Below, in pieces: positions 7,250 through 15,891 of a DNA stretch of 51,057 nt; positions within the stretch are counted from its first letter, which is position 1, and the number at the start of each line of letters is the position of its first letter. Below the pieces are notes generated by a model. That model worked only from the letters and a program-made list of their open reading frames with translations. It had not been told where the DNA came from and ran no database searches. Source of the stretch: CAYWPG01 sp964460035 (GTDB lineage Bacteria > Pseudomonadota > Gammaproteobacteria > Nitrococcales > AK92). Location: contig CAYWPG010000029.1 of the NCBI GenBank assembly GCA_964460035.1, positions 1-51,057 on the forward strand. Direction: 5' to 3'. The translations under genes and the position numbers were made by a program.

Positions 7250-8128
7250 TTAGGGCGTACCGGTATCGGTTACGGGCTTGTCCTTGCTGTCCGGTGTGGC
7301 GGGCCGTTGCGCTTCCAGTTCCAAGAAGCGGCGTAGAATGGCCTGTTCTGTGCGCCCCCGCTTTCGTGAGGGAGCGGGAAAGCGCAGGATCAGGTGGATT
7401 TCGCCAGGCTTAGGGAAGAGCAGCGTGACGCGGGGCTGCACCGAGGGCACGTCTATGCCCTGGCGCCGCGCCACCCGAGCGATGTGGCGCCGGGCCGCGT
7501 CGATGAACTGCGCGCATACTTCGTTGGCGGCCTGCAGCAGGTGCGATTCCATGCGGGCCCAATCGTCCTGGGACGAGATCGGTAACACGCAGGTGTGCAG
7601 GACATAGTCCTCGGAGTAGCTCTCGTTGACCACCGGCTCGGCAAGGAAAACCGAGTTGGGCAAGATCACGGCGCGCCCGGTGTGCTGATGAGTGAACGGA
7701 TCGGGACCGATTTCCAGGATGGTGGTGGTGAACATGTTCAGGTCGATCACCTCGCCCCGCAGCTTTTTGACTTCGATGCGGTCGCCGATGCCGAACATGC
7801 CGGTGCTGGAGCGCAATACCCCGCCCGTGAGGCACATCAGCAACTCCTTGGTCGAGATGATGATGGCGGCGGCGAAGGCGACCACCGACAGCGCCAGGGT
7901 ACGCAGCTGCTCGGCCCACACCACCACCAGCAGGAATATGGCGAGCAGCACGGCGACATTGCGCGCCATGACCAGCCAGCGCCGCCGCGATTCCAGCGTG
8001 GACCACTGCAGGCGCCGAATACTGGCGGCGGCGAATCGATAAGCTACCGCGAGGCCCGCGATGAGCAAGGCGCTGCTAATCAGTTTGCTCAAGAACAAGC
8101 TTTCCGAAATGGCCCCAAACTGCTCCAT
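7250..8128 (-). CDS. MscS-type mechanosensitive ion channel
   Basis: A 292-residue inner-membrane channel protein. Transmembrane helices lie near residues 13-35 and 53-70, followed by a pore-like helix at about 75-100 with small residues (SVVAFAAAIIIS). The conserved turn GMFGIGDRIEV opens the cytoplasmic beta domain. The C-terminal vestibule domain runs to about residue 270. Such channels open when membrane tension rises and release solutes after osmotic downshock. It resembles the short MscS subfamily but lacks its most Gly/Ala-rich pore helix, so gating or conductance may differ. It converges with the exporter gene. Confidence 0.88.
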   Translation of the reverse strand: MEQFGAISESLFLSKLISSALLIAGLAVAYRFAAASIRRLQWSTLESRRRWLVMARNVAVLLAIFLLVVVWAEQLRTLALSVVAFAAAIIISTKELLMCLTGGVLRSSTGMFGIGDRIEVKKLRGEVIDLNMFTTTILEIGPDPFTHQHTGRAVILPNSVFLAEPVVNESYSEDYVLHTCVLPISSQDDWARMESHLLQAANEVCAQFIDAARRHIARVARRQGIDVPSVQPRVTLLFPKPGEIHLILRFPAPSRKRGRTEQAILRRFLELEAQRPATPDSKDKPVTDTGTP

Positions 8129-8275
8129 GGCTTCCTCGCGCCGCTGAGTCCTCGCCCGGCGAAGATTATGGTTGTATTGGTCTAGCCAGTCACGTGGCAG
8201 GAGCCGGTATTGTGGGGGAGCCTACGGAGGATTCGCCCACCGGGGGGCATCTCTCCGGCCGAGCATAAAGCCGCT

Positions 8276-8301
8276 GTGGGGGCGCCCTTGGGCGCGAGTG
8301 A
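8276..8301. repeat. REP-like GC palindrome, copy 2
   Basis: GCGCCC (8282-8287) and GGGCGC (8290-8295) are perfect inverted repeats with a TT centre, preceded by GTGGG and followed by GAGTGA. It resembles the elements at 350-377 and 33000-33029 and lies in the spacer between the MscS-type gene and thyA. Confidence 0.5.
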
Positions 8302-8347
8302 CTGTGGCTATGTTGCCCAGCCCCCTTGCGCCGAGACCTGGAATCCC

Positions 8348-8368
8348 CCCGGCGGGCGCTCCGCCGGG
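8348..8368 (-). terminator. Hairpin after thyA
   Basis: CCCGGCGG and CCGCCGGG form an eight-base stem with a five-base loop, 30 bases beyond the thyA stop. There is no U tract, so termination here could be weak or Rho-assisted. The position fits a 3' end for thyA. Confidence 0.5.
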
Positions 8369-8397
8369 AGGCGTTTAGGGGGCTCGCTCAAAGCCGC

Positions 8398-9231
8398 TTA
8401 AACGGCGATCGGCGCTTTGATGGCGGGGTGGGGGTCGTAGCCCACTATTTCGAAGTCCTCGTACCGGTAGTCGAAGATCGAGGCGGGCTTGCGTTTGATC
8501 ACGAGCTTGGGCAGCGCCCGCGGTTCCCGCGCGAGCTGCAGCCTGGCTTGCTCCAAGTGGTTGTTGTAGAGGTGGACATCGCCTCCGGTCCAGATGAACT
8601 CTCCTACATCCAGATCGCACTGCTGGGCGACCATATGGGTAAGGAGCGCGTAGCTCGCGATGTTGAAGGGCGTTCCCAGGAAGTAATCCTGGCTGCGCGC
8701 CATCAGCATGCAGGAGAGCCGGTTGTCCGCAACGTAGAACTGGAACAGCGTGTGGCACGCTGCCAGCGCCATGCGGCCCTGCCGGACGTTCTCCTGGGGG
8801 CTGATCGACTCGTCGGGGAGATGTTCCACGTTCCAGGCGCTGACGATGTGGCGGCGCGAGTTGGGATTGGTCTTCAAGGCGTCGATCAGGCGGCTGATCT
8901 GATCGATGGTGCCGCCGTCCTTGGTCGGCCAACTGCGCCACTGCCGGCCGTAGATTGGCCCAAGCTCTCCTTCCTCCGTCGCCCACTCGTCCCAGATGGT
9001 CACGCCATGCTCGTTCAGGTAACGAATGTTGGTATCGCCATTTAGGAACCAGAGCAGCTCGTGGATGATGGACTTTACATGAACTTTTTTGGTGGTCAGC
9101 AGCGGAAAGCCTTTACGCAGGTCGAAACGCATCTGGCGCCCGAACACACTAAGGGTGCCAGTGCCCGTGCGGTCGCCCTTGGGCGTGCCCGTCTCCAGGA
9201 TCTCTCGCATCAACTCTAGGTATTGCTTCAT
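8398..9231 (-). CDS. thyA: Thymidylate synthase
   Basis: Makes dTMP from dUMP using methylene-tetrahydrofolate and yields dihydrofolate, which folA recycles. The 277-residue protein begins MKQYLELMREILETG and shows GDRTGTGTLSVFG, the catalytic cysteine in ALAACHTLFQFYV, FNIASYALLTHM and the dUMP-binding GGDVHLYNNHLEQ. The residue before the catalytic Cys pair is Ala-Ala where many homologues have a proline. It is about 13 residues longer than the Escherichia coli enzyme, with an insert around residues 95-115 (TKDGGTIDQI). lgt lies upstream in the same direction, 142 bases away, a common gammaproteobacterial pairing. Confidence 0.97.
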   Translation of the reverse strand: MKQYLELMREILETGTPKGDRTGTGTLSVFGRQMRFDLRKGFPLLTTKKVHVKSIIHELLWFLNGDTNIRYLNEHGVTIWDEWATEEGELGPIYGRQWRSWPTKDGGTIDQISRLIDALKTNPNSRRHIVSAWNVEHLPDESISPQENVRQGRMALAACHTLFQFYVADNRLSCMLMARSQDYFLGTPFNIASYALLTHMVAQQCDLDVGEFIWTGGDVHLYNNHLEQARLQLAREPRALPKLVIKRKPASIFDYRYEDFEIVGYDPHPAIKAPIAV

Positions 9232-9373
9232 GGTGCACCGCTCTGATCGTTCGGTTTAGCTGCCCGCGCGGCACGCAAGCGTGCAGCGGTTATGGCGTGG
9301 TTCCGCCTGGCGCAGTCCGTTGGCGAAACGGATATTGTTCCTGAAGTAAGGGTAGCGTGCTCGAAGGCTCTCG

Positions 9374-10180
9374 CTATCTCCCTGTGGCGACACGGCTGCC
9401 CAGGCAGTCCCTGTACGCCCATCCCAATAATGCGAGGCCGCCGATAATCATCGGCAGCGAAAGCAGGTGTCCCATGGTCAGCCAACCGAGCGCCAGATAG
9501 CCGATATGCGCATCGGGCAAGCGGACGAATTCCACCAGGAAACGGAAGCAGCCGTACCCGAGCAGGAACAGCCCGGTGGCCGCGGCACGCGGACGGGGCT
9601 TGCTAGTGAACCACCAAAGGATCACAAACAGTACCGCGCCTTCCAGTAGCATCTCATAGAGCATGGAGGGGTGGCGCGCTGCGTCGCCCAGGGGCGGATA
9701 AACCATGCCCCACGGCAGTGTGGTCGGGGCGCCCCAGAGCTCGCCATTGATGAAATTGCCGAAGCGTCCGGCGCCCAGTCCTATGGGCGCCAGCGGGGCC
9801 ACGAAATCGGTCATTGCCAGGAACGAGCCATGGCGACGGCGCTGGTACAGCCAGATGGCGAAGGCCACGCCCAGGAGGCCGCCGTGGAAGGACATCCCGC
9901 CTTGCCAGATCTGCAAGAGATACAACGGGTTGCCCAGGAACGTGCCGAGGTCGTAGAACAGCACGTACCCTATGCGCCCGCCTAGCACTGCGCCAAGGGC
10001 TCCGTAGATGAGCAGATCGTCCACGTCTTTGGGCCGCAGCGGCGCATCCGGCCGCCGAGCGCGCAGGCGACCGAGCCACCAGGCGCTGAGAAAGCCGACG
10101 GCGTACATGAGGCCGTACCAGTGTACGGCGATAGGGCCGAGCCGGAAGGCGACAGGGTCGATGTCAGGGTAAAGTAGCAT
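9374..10180 (-). CDS. lgt: Prolipoprotein diacylglyceryl transferase
   Basis: Inner-membrane enzyme that transfers diacylglycerol from phosphatidylglycerol to the lipobox cysteine of lipoproteins, the first step of their maturation. The protein has 268 residues and several membrane segments. Diagnostic stretches are HWYGLMYAVGFLSAWW near the start, GGRIGYVLFYD, and the signature GLGAGRFGNFINGELWG with its essential arginine, followed by HPSMLYEMLLEG. It would serve the lipoproteins encoded at 653-1531 and 15372-15875. It is transcribed towards thyA. Confidence 0.97.
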   Translation of the reverse strand: MLLYPDIDPVAFRLGPIAVHWYGLMYAVGFLSAWWLGRLRARRPDAPLRPKDVDDLLIYGALGAVLGGRIGYVLFYDLGTFLGNPLYLLQIWQGGMSFHGGLLGVAFAIWLYQRRRHGSFLAMTDFVAPLAPIGLGAGRFGNFINGELWGAPTTLPWGMVYPPLGDAARHPSMLYEMLLEGAVLFVILWWFTSKPRPRAAATGLFLLGYGCFRFLVEFVRLPDAHIGYLALGWLTMGHLLSLPMIIGGLALLGWAYRDCLGSRVATGR

Positions 10181-10278
10181 AAGGAATGACTATAAACCTC
10201 AAGGGGCTGGGTAACTAGGCCAATGCGGTATCCACCAGTATAAATGCCAGTATGCCAGCCCGCCGCTGTTCGGCGCCG

Positions 10279-11478
10279 CTATGGCGCCAGGATTCTGAAT
10301 TGTATGCCTTTCAGGTAGCGCGTTTCCGGTATTGCCGGATGTACGGGGTGGTCCGGGCCCTGTTGACCGAACTCCAGAATCTGGGCGCTACGATCCAGAT
10401 GGCGCGCGCTGGCGAGCACGGTCTGCACCAGGCTGCTTTCGCTCAAGTGCGCAGAGCATGACGCCGAGACCAGCAGGCCGTCCTTGCCAAGCAGCTGTAT
10501 CGCCGCCTGATTTAGCTGGCGGTAAGCCGTCAATCCGGCCTTGAAATCCTTGCGCCGTTTGATGAACGCAGGCGGATCGACGATGACGACGTCGAAGCGT
10601 TCGCGCTCGGCGCGCAGCTCCTTCATCGCGGCGAAGGCGTCGCCTTGGATGGTGCGCAGCTTCTCGCCGACGCCGTTGAGCTCGGCGTTACGGTGGGCGT
10701 AGTCCAGGGCGGACTCGGAGCTGTCGATGCAGGTGACATCGGTGGCCCCGGCACGCGCGGCGAGCACACCCCAGGCTCCCACGTAGCTGAATACATCCAG
10801 CACGCGCGCGCCGTGCACCAGTCGCGCAAGGCGGGCACGGTTCTCGCGGTGATCGAAGTACCACCCGGTTTTCTGGCCGCTGGCAGCGGGGGCCATGAAA
10901 CGCGCGCCGTTCTCCTCCACTTGCAGCTCCGTGGGGCCGTCGCCGGTGGCCCATTCGACATAGGCAGGCAGCCCTTCCATCTCCCGCACGCTGCTATCGG
11001 CACGGATGAGTATGTGGCGGGGGCGCACGACCTTGGCCAGCGCTTCGACTATGCTTTCCTTGACCCGCTCCATGCCCGCCGTGTTGATTTGTACCACGCA
11101 CAGATCGTCGAACCGATCCACTATCAGGCCCGGCAGGGAGTCGCTTTCCCCGTAGACCAGACGGTAGTAGGGCTTTTCGTAGAATCGTTTCCGCAAGGAC
11201 AGGGCGACGTTCAGCCGATGAACCAGCAGCGAGCGGTCCAGCGGGCGGTCAGGATCGCGGCTGACCAGCCGAGCGCAGATCAGCGAGTGCGGGTTGGCGT
11301 AGCCGCAGCCTAGCGGCTTGCCCCTATGATCGCGAATCAGCACGGGCTGCCCTGGAGCCAGTTCCTTGAGCCGGGACCGCTCCGAATCGACCTCGTTGCT
11401 GTACACCCATAGGTGCCCGGCGCGCAGGCGGCGCTCCTCGCCCTTCTTGAGCCATAAATCGGTCGTCTCATCGTGCAT
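10279..11478 (-). CDS. rlmI: Class I rRNA methyltransferase, RlmI-like
   Basis: Probable 23S rRNA (cytosine-C5) methyltransferase acting at the site equivalent to C1962. An open frame extends further up, but the ATG at 11478 has AGGAG nine bases ahead and gives 399 residues, close to the usual length. An ATG at 11487 is squeezed onto that AGGAG. The N-terminal PUA RNA-binding domain begins at LWLKKGEERRLRAGHLWVYSNE. The SAM site is VLDVFSYVGAWGVLAARAGA near residue 225. The catalytic part has DPPAFIKRRKDF and the cysteine in VSASCSAHLS. The next gene, an SH3b membrane protein, is divergent. Confidence 0.9.
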   Translation of the reverse strand: MHDETTDLWLKKGEERRLRAGHLWVYSNEVDSERSRLKELAPGQPVLIRDHRGKPLGCGYANPHSLICARLVSRDPDRPLDRSLLVHRLNVALSLRKRFYEKPYYRLVYGESDSLPGLIVDRFDDLCVVQINTAGMERVKESIVEALAKVVRPRHILIRADSSVREMEGLPAYVEWATGDGPTELQVEENGARFMAPAASGQKTGWYFDHRENRARLARLVHGARVLDVFSYVGAWGVLAARAGATDVTCIDSSESALDYAHRNAELNGVGEKLRTIQGDAFAAMKELRAERERFDVVIVDPPAFIKRRKDFKAGLTAYRQLNQAAIQLLGKDGLLVSASCSAHLSESSLVQTVLASARHLDRSAQILEFGQQGPDHPVHPAIPETRYLKGIQFRILAP

Positions 11479-11745
11479 TGTTCTCATCTCCTGCAGCACC
11501 CTGTTCGCGTCCGTTAGGGCTTCCGCTACAATCAAACGCTTATCTAGTAAGCTTGGTTGAAGCAATTCGTGCCGCGGCCGTTTCGAGCGCGTGATGTCGT
11601 GTTGTGGGGCGGCGGCGCTTGCAAATTGTTTCCGATAATACTTCCGCGCAGGCATAGGTGCTGGACGCGGTCTGTTCCTGAGTCGCCTTGGCCGGCCGCG
11701 CGTATGGCTGGCCGCTGTCGGCGTCCGTATGCGGAGTCTTAACAG

Positions 11746-12396
11746 GTGAAATATTGGGTTCTGTTCATGGTATTGCTGTTAGCCGGTCAGCCCTTGATGG
11801 CGCAGCCGACCCGCTACGTCTCGGACGAGCTCGAAGTCGACATGCGTACGGGGCCGACGCTGCAGCATCGCATCATGCGCTTCATCCCCAGCGGCACCCC
11901 CTTGCAGGAGCTGGAAAGCGCCGACGGCTGGTCCCGTGTGCGTTTGCGCAATGGGGAAGAGGGCTGGATGCTTAGCCGCTATCTGGTAAACACTCCCAGC
12001 GCCCGGGAGCGCTTGGAACGTGCGACCGCCGGCATGAACCAGGCGCGCGAAGAGAGCCAGCGGCTGCGTCAGCAACTCAACGCGGAAAGCGAGCGGTTGC
12101 GGGCCGCGCAGGCACAGATCGCGCAGCTTACCACCGCCAACGAGAGGATGAAACAGCAGCTCGCCAACGCGGAAGAAGGGCTGCGGCTGTTCGAGGAAAA
12201 TCGCGATCTGAACAAGCGCATTGTCGATCTGCGCCGCGAGATCGAAGATCGCGATGCGGAAATCAGCCGCTTGTCCGACCGTAGCCGGCAGGACTGGTTC
12301 GTGGCGGGGGCCGGGGTGCTGCTCGCCGGAATGCTGGTCGGCATCATCGTGCCGCGCATCCGCTGGCGTAGACGCTCCAGTTGGGATCGGCTCTAA
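11746..12396 (+). CDS. SH3b-domain coiled-coil membrane protein (YgiM type)
   Basis: A 216-residue protein starting at a GTG, with only a weak binding site in front. In order it has: a signal peptide ending near MAQ (residue 20), a bacterial SH3 domain at about 22-82 (YVSDELEVDMRTGPTLQHRI to GWMLSRYL), a long coiled coil at about 85-178 with heptad Leu and many Gln/Arg, a membrane helix at about 184-204 and a basic tail. This matches the TIGR04211-type YgiM family. SH3b domains usually bind peptidoglycan peptides, so I infer a periplasmic cell-wall contact with a C-terminal anchor. The substrate is unknown. Confidence 0.88.
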   Translation: MKYWVLFMVLLLAGQPLMAQPTRYVSDELEVDMRTGPTLQHRIMRFIPSGTPLQELESADGWSRVRLRNGEEGWMLSRYLVNTPSARERLERATAGMNQAREESQRLRQQLNAESERLRAAQAQIAQLTTANERMKQQLANAEEGLRLFEENRDLNKRIVDLRREIEDRDAEISRLSDRSRQDWFVAGAGVLLAGMLVGIIVPRIRWRRRSSWDRL

Positions 12397-12806
12397 GCTC
12401 TAACGGCATACTGCAAAGCCCTTGTGGGCTTGTTTCAGCTGGTTGCCCCGCGAGGCATGCCATGCATGCGCGCGGGGCGTTTCGTTTTTTATCCGTCTCC
12501 ATCCAGTCCAAGGGCCTTGCCGCATAAGCGCTGGTGCCGCCAGCCAAGAACGCGTTCGACCGCGGTTGCGCCCTGCAACGGCGCAAGCCATGGAAGCGGA
12601 CAGCTCTGACCATCGTGTTTCCCACGCGCCGCATGGGCTAGCGCCAGCCCGCGAGGAGGCGCGGATGGGAGGTGGCGAACTTGCGAGCGCTGCCGGTAGC
12701 AAGCATGCTGTGGGAAGAACCGCGGTAGCGGGCGATCAGTCCGTGGATAACCGGCGTTGGCCCCTATACCGCTTCCCGTAGTCTTGCAGCGAGCGAGTGC
12801 TCTACT
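12397..12806. other. Non-coding spacer before argE
   Basis: This 410-base stretch carries the tandem hairpins listed separately and otherwise shows no supported gene. Open frames here lack ribosome binding sites and protein-like composition. The argE start at 12807 has no strong ribosome binding site. Confidence 0.5.
12416..12490 (+). terminator. Tandem terminators after the SH3b gene
   Basis: A small hairpin AAGCCC-TTGT-GGGCTT at 12416-12431 is followed by a longer one, GCCCCGCG (12445-12452) paired with CGCGGGGC (12471-12478). The second is followed by GTTTCGTTTTTT, a good U tract. Both lie within 100 bases of the upstream stop codon. Confidence 0.85.
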
Positions 12807-13967
12807 ATGGCCACCCAGCCGCCGTCCTTAATGCAGATGATCGCGGAGTTGATCGCGATCCCATCCGTAAGCAGCGTCAGTCCCAAATTCGATCAAGGCA
12901 ACCGCGCGGTGGTCGAGCGGCTGGCCGAGTGGCTGGAAGCGCTGGGCTTCGCCTGCGAGCTGCAGCCGATCGCCGGTTCTCCAGCGAAGGCGAACCTCAT
13001 CGCGGTACTCGGGCAGGGCGACGGCGGGCTGGTATTGGCCGGGCATACCGACACGGTGCCCTTCGACGAAGGGCGCTGGCAGAGCGATCCGTTTCGCCTC
13101 GTAGAGCGGGATGGCCGGCTTTACGGGCTGGGTACCAGCGATATGAAGAGCTTTCTGGCGCTGGCGGTGGAAGCGGTGCGCGACATCAAGGCCAGCCAGC
13201 TCAGGGCGCCGCTGACGATACTGGCCACTGCGGATGAGGAAAGCAGCATGTCCGGTGCGCGGGCGCTGCTCGAGTCGGGGCGGCGCTTCGGCCGTCACGC
13301 GATCATCGGCGAACCTACCGGCCTGCGGCCCAAGCGCATGCACAAAGGGGTGATGATGGAGGCCATCAGAGTGCTTGGCCGCTCCGGGCACTCCAGCGAT
13401 CCTGCGTTGGGCATCAATGCGCTGGAGGGCATGACGCGCGTGCTCAACGAGATTCTGCGCTGGCGGTCCGAGCTGCAGCAGCGCTACCGCGAACCCTTGT
13501 TCGCCGTGCCGGTGCCCACGCTCAACCTCGGGCACATTCACGGCGGCGATAACCCTAATCGGATATGTGCTGAGGCGGAGTTGCATATCGACTTGAGGCC
13601 GCTCCCGGGCATGTCGCTGGAGCAGCTGCGGACGGAGCTGCGGGGGCGGCTCGAAAGCGCTTTGGGCGATGGAGCCTGGGGGCTGGAGTTGCGGTCGCTG
13701 TTCCCCGGGCTGCCGCCTATGCAAACCGCCGCGGATGCCGAAATCGTGCAAATAGCCGAACGGCTTACTGCCACTCAGGCCGGGTCGGTCGCGTTCGGAA
13801 CCGAAGGGCCCTTTTTTAGGCAAATGGGCATGGATGTGGTGGTGTTAGGACCAGGCGACATAGAGCAGGCGCACCAGCCCGACGAGTTCATTCGGCTTGA
13901 CCGCTTGGCGCCCACCGTGGAGCTGCTGCGCGATTTTATCGCGCATTTTTGCCTGCGCGCAGCGTAA
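12807..13967 (+). CDS. argE: Acetylornithine deacetylase
   Basis: Removes the acetyl group from N-acetylornithine to give ornithine in arginine synthesis. The 386-residue protein belongs to the M20 zinc peptidase family. The metal ligand motif is LAGHTDTVPFDEGRWQSDPF near residue 75. The catalytic glutamate pair is in TADEESSMSGARALLESG near 140. GEPTGLRPK follows, with a dimerisation domain at about 180-290. argA follows 46 bases later on the same strand, so the first and fifth steps of the acetyl pathway are probably co-transcribed. Together with argA this points to the linear, non-recycling form of the pathway. Confidence 0.96.
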   Translation: MATQPPSLMQMIAELIAIPSVSSVSPKFDQGNRAVVERLAEWLEALGFACELQPIAGSPAKANLIAVLGQGDGGLVLAGHTDTVPFDEGRWQSDPFRLVERDGRLYGLGTSDMKSFLALAVEAVRDIKASQLRAPLTILATADEESSMSGARALLESGRRFGRHAIIGEPTGLRPKRMHKGVMMEAIRVLGRSGHSSDPALGINALEGMTRVLNEILRWRSELQQRYREPLFAVPVPTLNLGHIHGGDNPNRICAEAELHIDLRPLPGMSLEQLRTELRGRLESALGDGAWGLELRSLFPGLPPMQTAADAEIVQIAERLTATQAGSVAFGTEGPFFRQMGMDVVVLGPGDIEQAHQPDEFIRLDRLAPTVELLRDFIAHFCLRAA

Positions 13968-14013
13968 AATCGCGAATTGGCGACCATAAGCATTCGGTAA
14001 GGAACTAGAGGCG

Positions 14014-15333
14014 ATGAAGCCTGGGGAACAGAGCGATTTCGTCCGCTGGCTGCGGCACAGCTCGCCCTACATCAATGCCCATCGCGGGCGGACCTTCGTG
14101 GTGGCTTTCGGCGGTGATGCTGTGGCGGATGGGGCGCTGCGGAATCTGGTACACGATCTGGCGCTGCTGTCCAGTCTAGGCGTGCGGCTGGTGCTGGTGC
14201 CCGGAGCGCGGCCGCAGATCGAACAGCGCTTGCAAGAGCGCGGCGCGCAGATTCGTTACGTTAACGGCCTGCGAGTGACCGACCCCGCCGCGCTGAGCTG
14301 CGTGAAGGAAGCGATCGGCAATGTGCGCGTGGAGCTCGAGGCGCTGCTGTCTATGGGGCTGGCCAACTCCCCGATGGCGGGCTTCCGCATTCGTGTGGCC
14401 TCGGGCAATTTCGTGACCGCGCGTCCTGTCGGGGTTCGCGAAGGAGTGGACTACGAACACACGGGAGAGGTGCGGCGCATCGATGGCGAGGCGATCCGCG
14501 AGCGCTTGGCCAGCGGCGCGGTGGTACTGGTTTCCCCGCTGGGCTATTCGCCTACCGGCGAAGTCTTCAACCTTTACGCCGAGGATGTGGCTTTCGCCGT
14601 TGCGCGCGAGTTGCGCGCCGACAAGCTGTTGTTCCTGCTCGATGGCGAGCCGTTGTTGAATGCGGACGGGGAGCTGGTGCGCGAGCTGACCGTGTCGGAG
14701 GCACAGCAGTACCTGCGCGAGCCGGGGCGCTTGTCCGAGGATATGGCACGTATTCTCGCGGGCGCCATCGAGGTATGCCGTAGCGGCGTGCCGCGCGTTC
14801 ATCTGCTGGAGCGCCGGCTCGATGGCGTGCTGCTGCTGGAGCTTTTCACGCGCGACGGCGTCGGCACCCTGCTCACGGCCGAGGCGTTCGAAACCACGCG
14901 GCAAGCAACGGTGGACGATGTGGCGGGCGTGCTCGAACTCATACGCCCCCTGGAGGAGGACGGTTCGCTGGTGCGCCGCTCACGGGAGCTGCTGGAAAAC
15001 GAGATCGAGCATTTCCTGGTGTCCGAACGCGATGGGACCATCGTGGCCTGTGCCGCCTTGTATCCGCACCCTGAGAGCGGGCTGGGCGAGGTCGCCTGTG
15101 TGGCCGTGCATCCGGACTATCGCCGCCAGGGGAGGGCGGATATGTTGTTGGCGCGGCTGGAGAAACAGGCGCGCGCATTGGGCCTGCGCGGGGTTTTCGT
15201 GTTGACTACACGCACCGCGCACTGGTTTCAGGAACGCGGCTTTACCGCCGCCAGTCTGGATGCGCTGCCCATGGCCCGCAGAGCGCTGTACAACTTCAAG
15301 CGCAACTCCAAAGTGTTTCTGAAGCAGCTTTGA
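14014..15333 (+). CDS. argA: N-acetylglutamate synthase, classical ArgA
   Basis: Acetylates glutamate with acetyl-CoA, the committed step of arginine synthesis. The 439-residue protein has the classical two-domain form. An amino-acid kinase-like domain at about 1-285, which binds arginine for feedback inhibition, contains LVLVPGARPQIEQRL. A GNAT domain at about 290-435 has the acetyl-CoA loop VHPDYRRQGRADMLLARL. GAGG-type binding bases sit just ahead of the ATG. It follows argE closely. argC lies 30 kb away, so the arginine genes are split. Confidence 0.96.
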   Translation: MKPGEQSDFVRWLRHSSPYINAHRGRTFVVAFGGDAVADGALRNLVHDLALLSSLGVRLVLVPGARPQIEQRLQERGAQIRYVNGLRVTDPAALSCVKEAIGNVRVELEALLSMGLANSPMAGFRIRVASGNFVTARPVGVREGVDYEHTGEVRRIDGEAIRERLASGAVVLVSPLGYSPTGEVFNLYAEDVAFAVARELRADKLLFLLDGEPLLNADGELVRELTVSEAQQYLREPGRLSEDMARILAGAIEVCRSGVPRVHLLERRLDGVLLLELFTRDGVGTLLTAEAFETTRQATVDDVAGVLELIRPLEEDGSLVRRSRELLENEIEHFLVSERDGTIVACAALYPHPESGLGEVACVAVHPDYRRQGRADMLLARLEKQARALGLRGVFVLTTRTAHWFQERGFTAASLDALPMARRALYNFKRNSKVFLKQL

Positions 15334-15338
15334 CCTCG

Positions 15339-15369
15339 CGGCGAAGGCGCGGCCTTGGCTCCTTCGCCG
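15339..15369. terminator. Hairpin between convergent argA and lipoprotein gene
   Basis: CGGCGAAGG (15339-15347) pairs perfectly with CCTTCGCCG (15361-15369), leaving a 13-base loop. It fills the 38-base gap between the argA stop and the stop of the minus-strand lipoprotein gene. No U tract follows on either side. Confidence 0.6.
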
Positions 15370-15371
15370 TA

Positions 15372-15875
15372 TCAGCCCTCCGGGGCGGCTCTGGTTTGCG
15401 AACGGGTCGCCCCTATAGTTGCGAGCTGGCTCAGCGCTTGCAGAGCCGGGCGATGCCCCTGCTCGGCGGCGCGGTTAATCCAATGCATCGCGCGTTCTAT
15501 GTTCACGGCAGTGCCCTGGCCGTTGTAGTACATGTAGCCCAACGCGTATTGGGCCTGCGGGTTGCCGCGCTGGGCTTCCGCGTGCATGAGAATGAGGGCT
15601 TTTTCGTAGTCCTGCTGTTCCCAGGCAGCACGCGCTTGCGCCATGGTGTTGGAGGGCGGTGGGGTGGTGGCGCAGGCGGCAAGGCTTACGGTCAGCGCGC
15701 CGATGAGGCAGAGCTGCTTCAGGTTCAAAGTCTCTGGCCATGGCCGCAGGCGTCGCCGCGAGCTAGGCGCGGTCGCGGCGCGAGGGAGTGAGCGCACCGC
15801 CTCGGCCAGGCCTTGGTTTGATCGTGCCTGCACCTTGCACAGACGCGCCCGAATGTCGTTAAGGGCCTTAAGCAC
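15372..15875 (-). CDS. Small Sel1/TPR-repeat protein with internal lipobox
   Basis: I start it at the GTG at 15875 because a strong AGGAG lies six bases upstream, giving 167 residues. A typical lipoprotein signal (LKQLCLIGALTVSLAAC) appears only around residues 53-69, after a basic, mostly polar N-terminal stretch. The export part could start instead at a TTG or CTG near 15720. After the Cys come Pro/Thr spacing and Sel1-like repeats (ARAAWEQQDYEKAL, NPQAQYALGYMYYNGQGTAVNIERAMHWINRAAEQGH), which usually mediate protein contacts. It lies 16 bases after the O-methyltransferase stop and is probably co-transcribed. Function unknown. Confidence 0.72.
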   Translation of the reverse strand: MLKALNDIRARLCKVQARSNQGLAEAVRSLPRAATAPSSRRRLRPWPETLNLKQLCLIGALTVSLAACATTPPPSNTMAQARAAWEQQDYEKALILMHAEAQRGNPQAQYALGYMYYNGQGTAVNIERAMHWINRAAEQGHRPALQALSQLATIGATRSQTRAAPEG

Positions 15876-15891
15876 TTTACTCTCCTGTAAA

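Noticed and set aside
12844..13000. arg-repressor operator before argE or argC
   Set aside because: No ARG-box-like AT-rich palindrome was found upstream of either gene.
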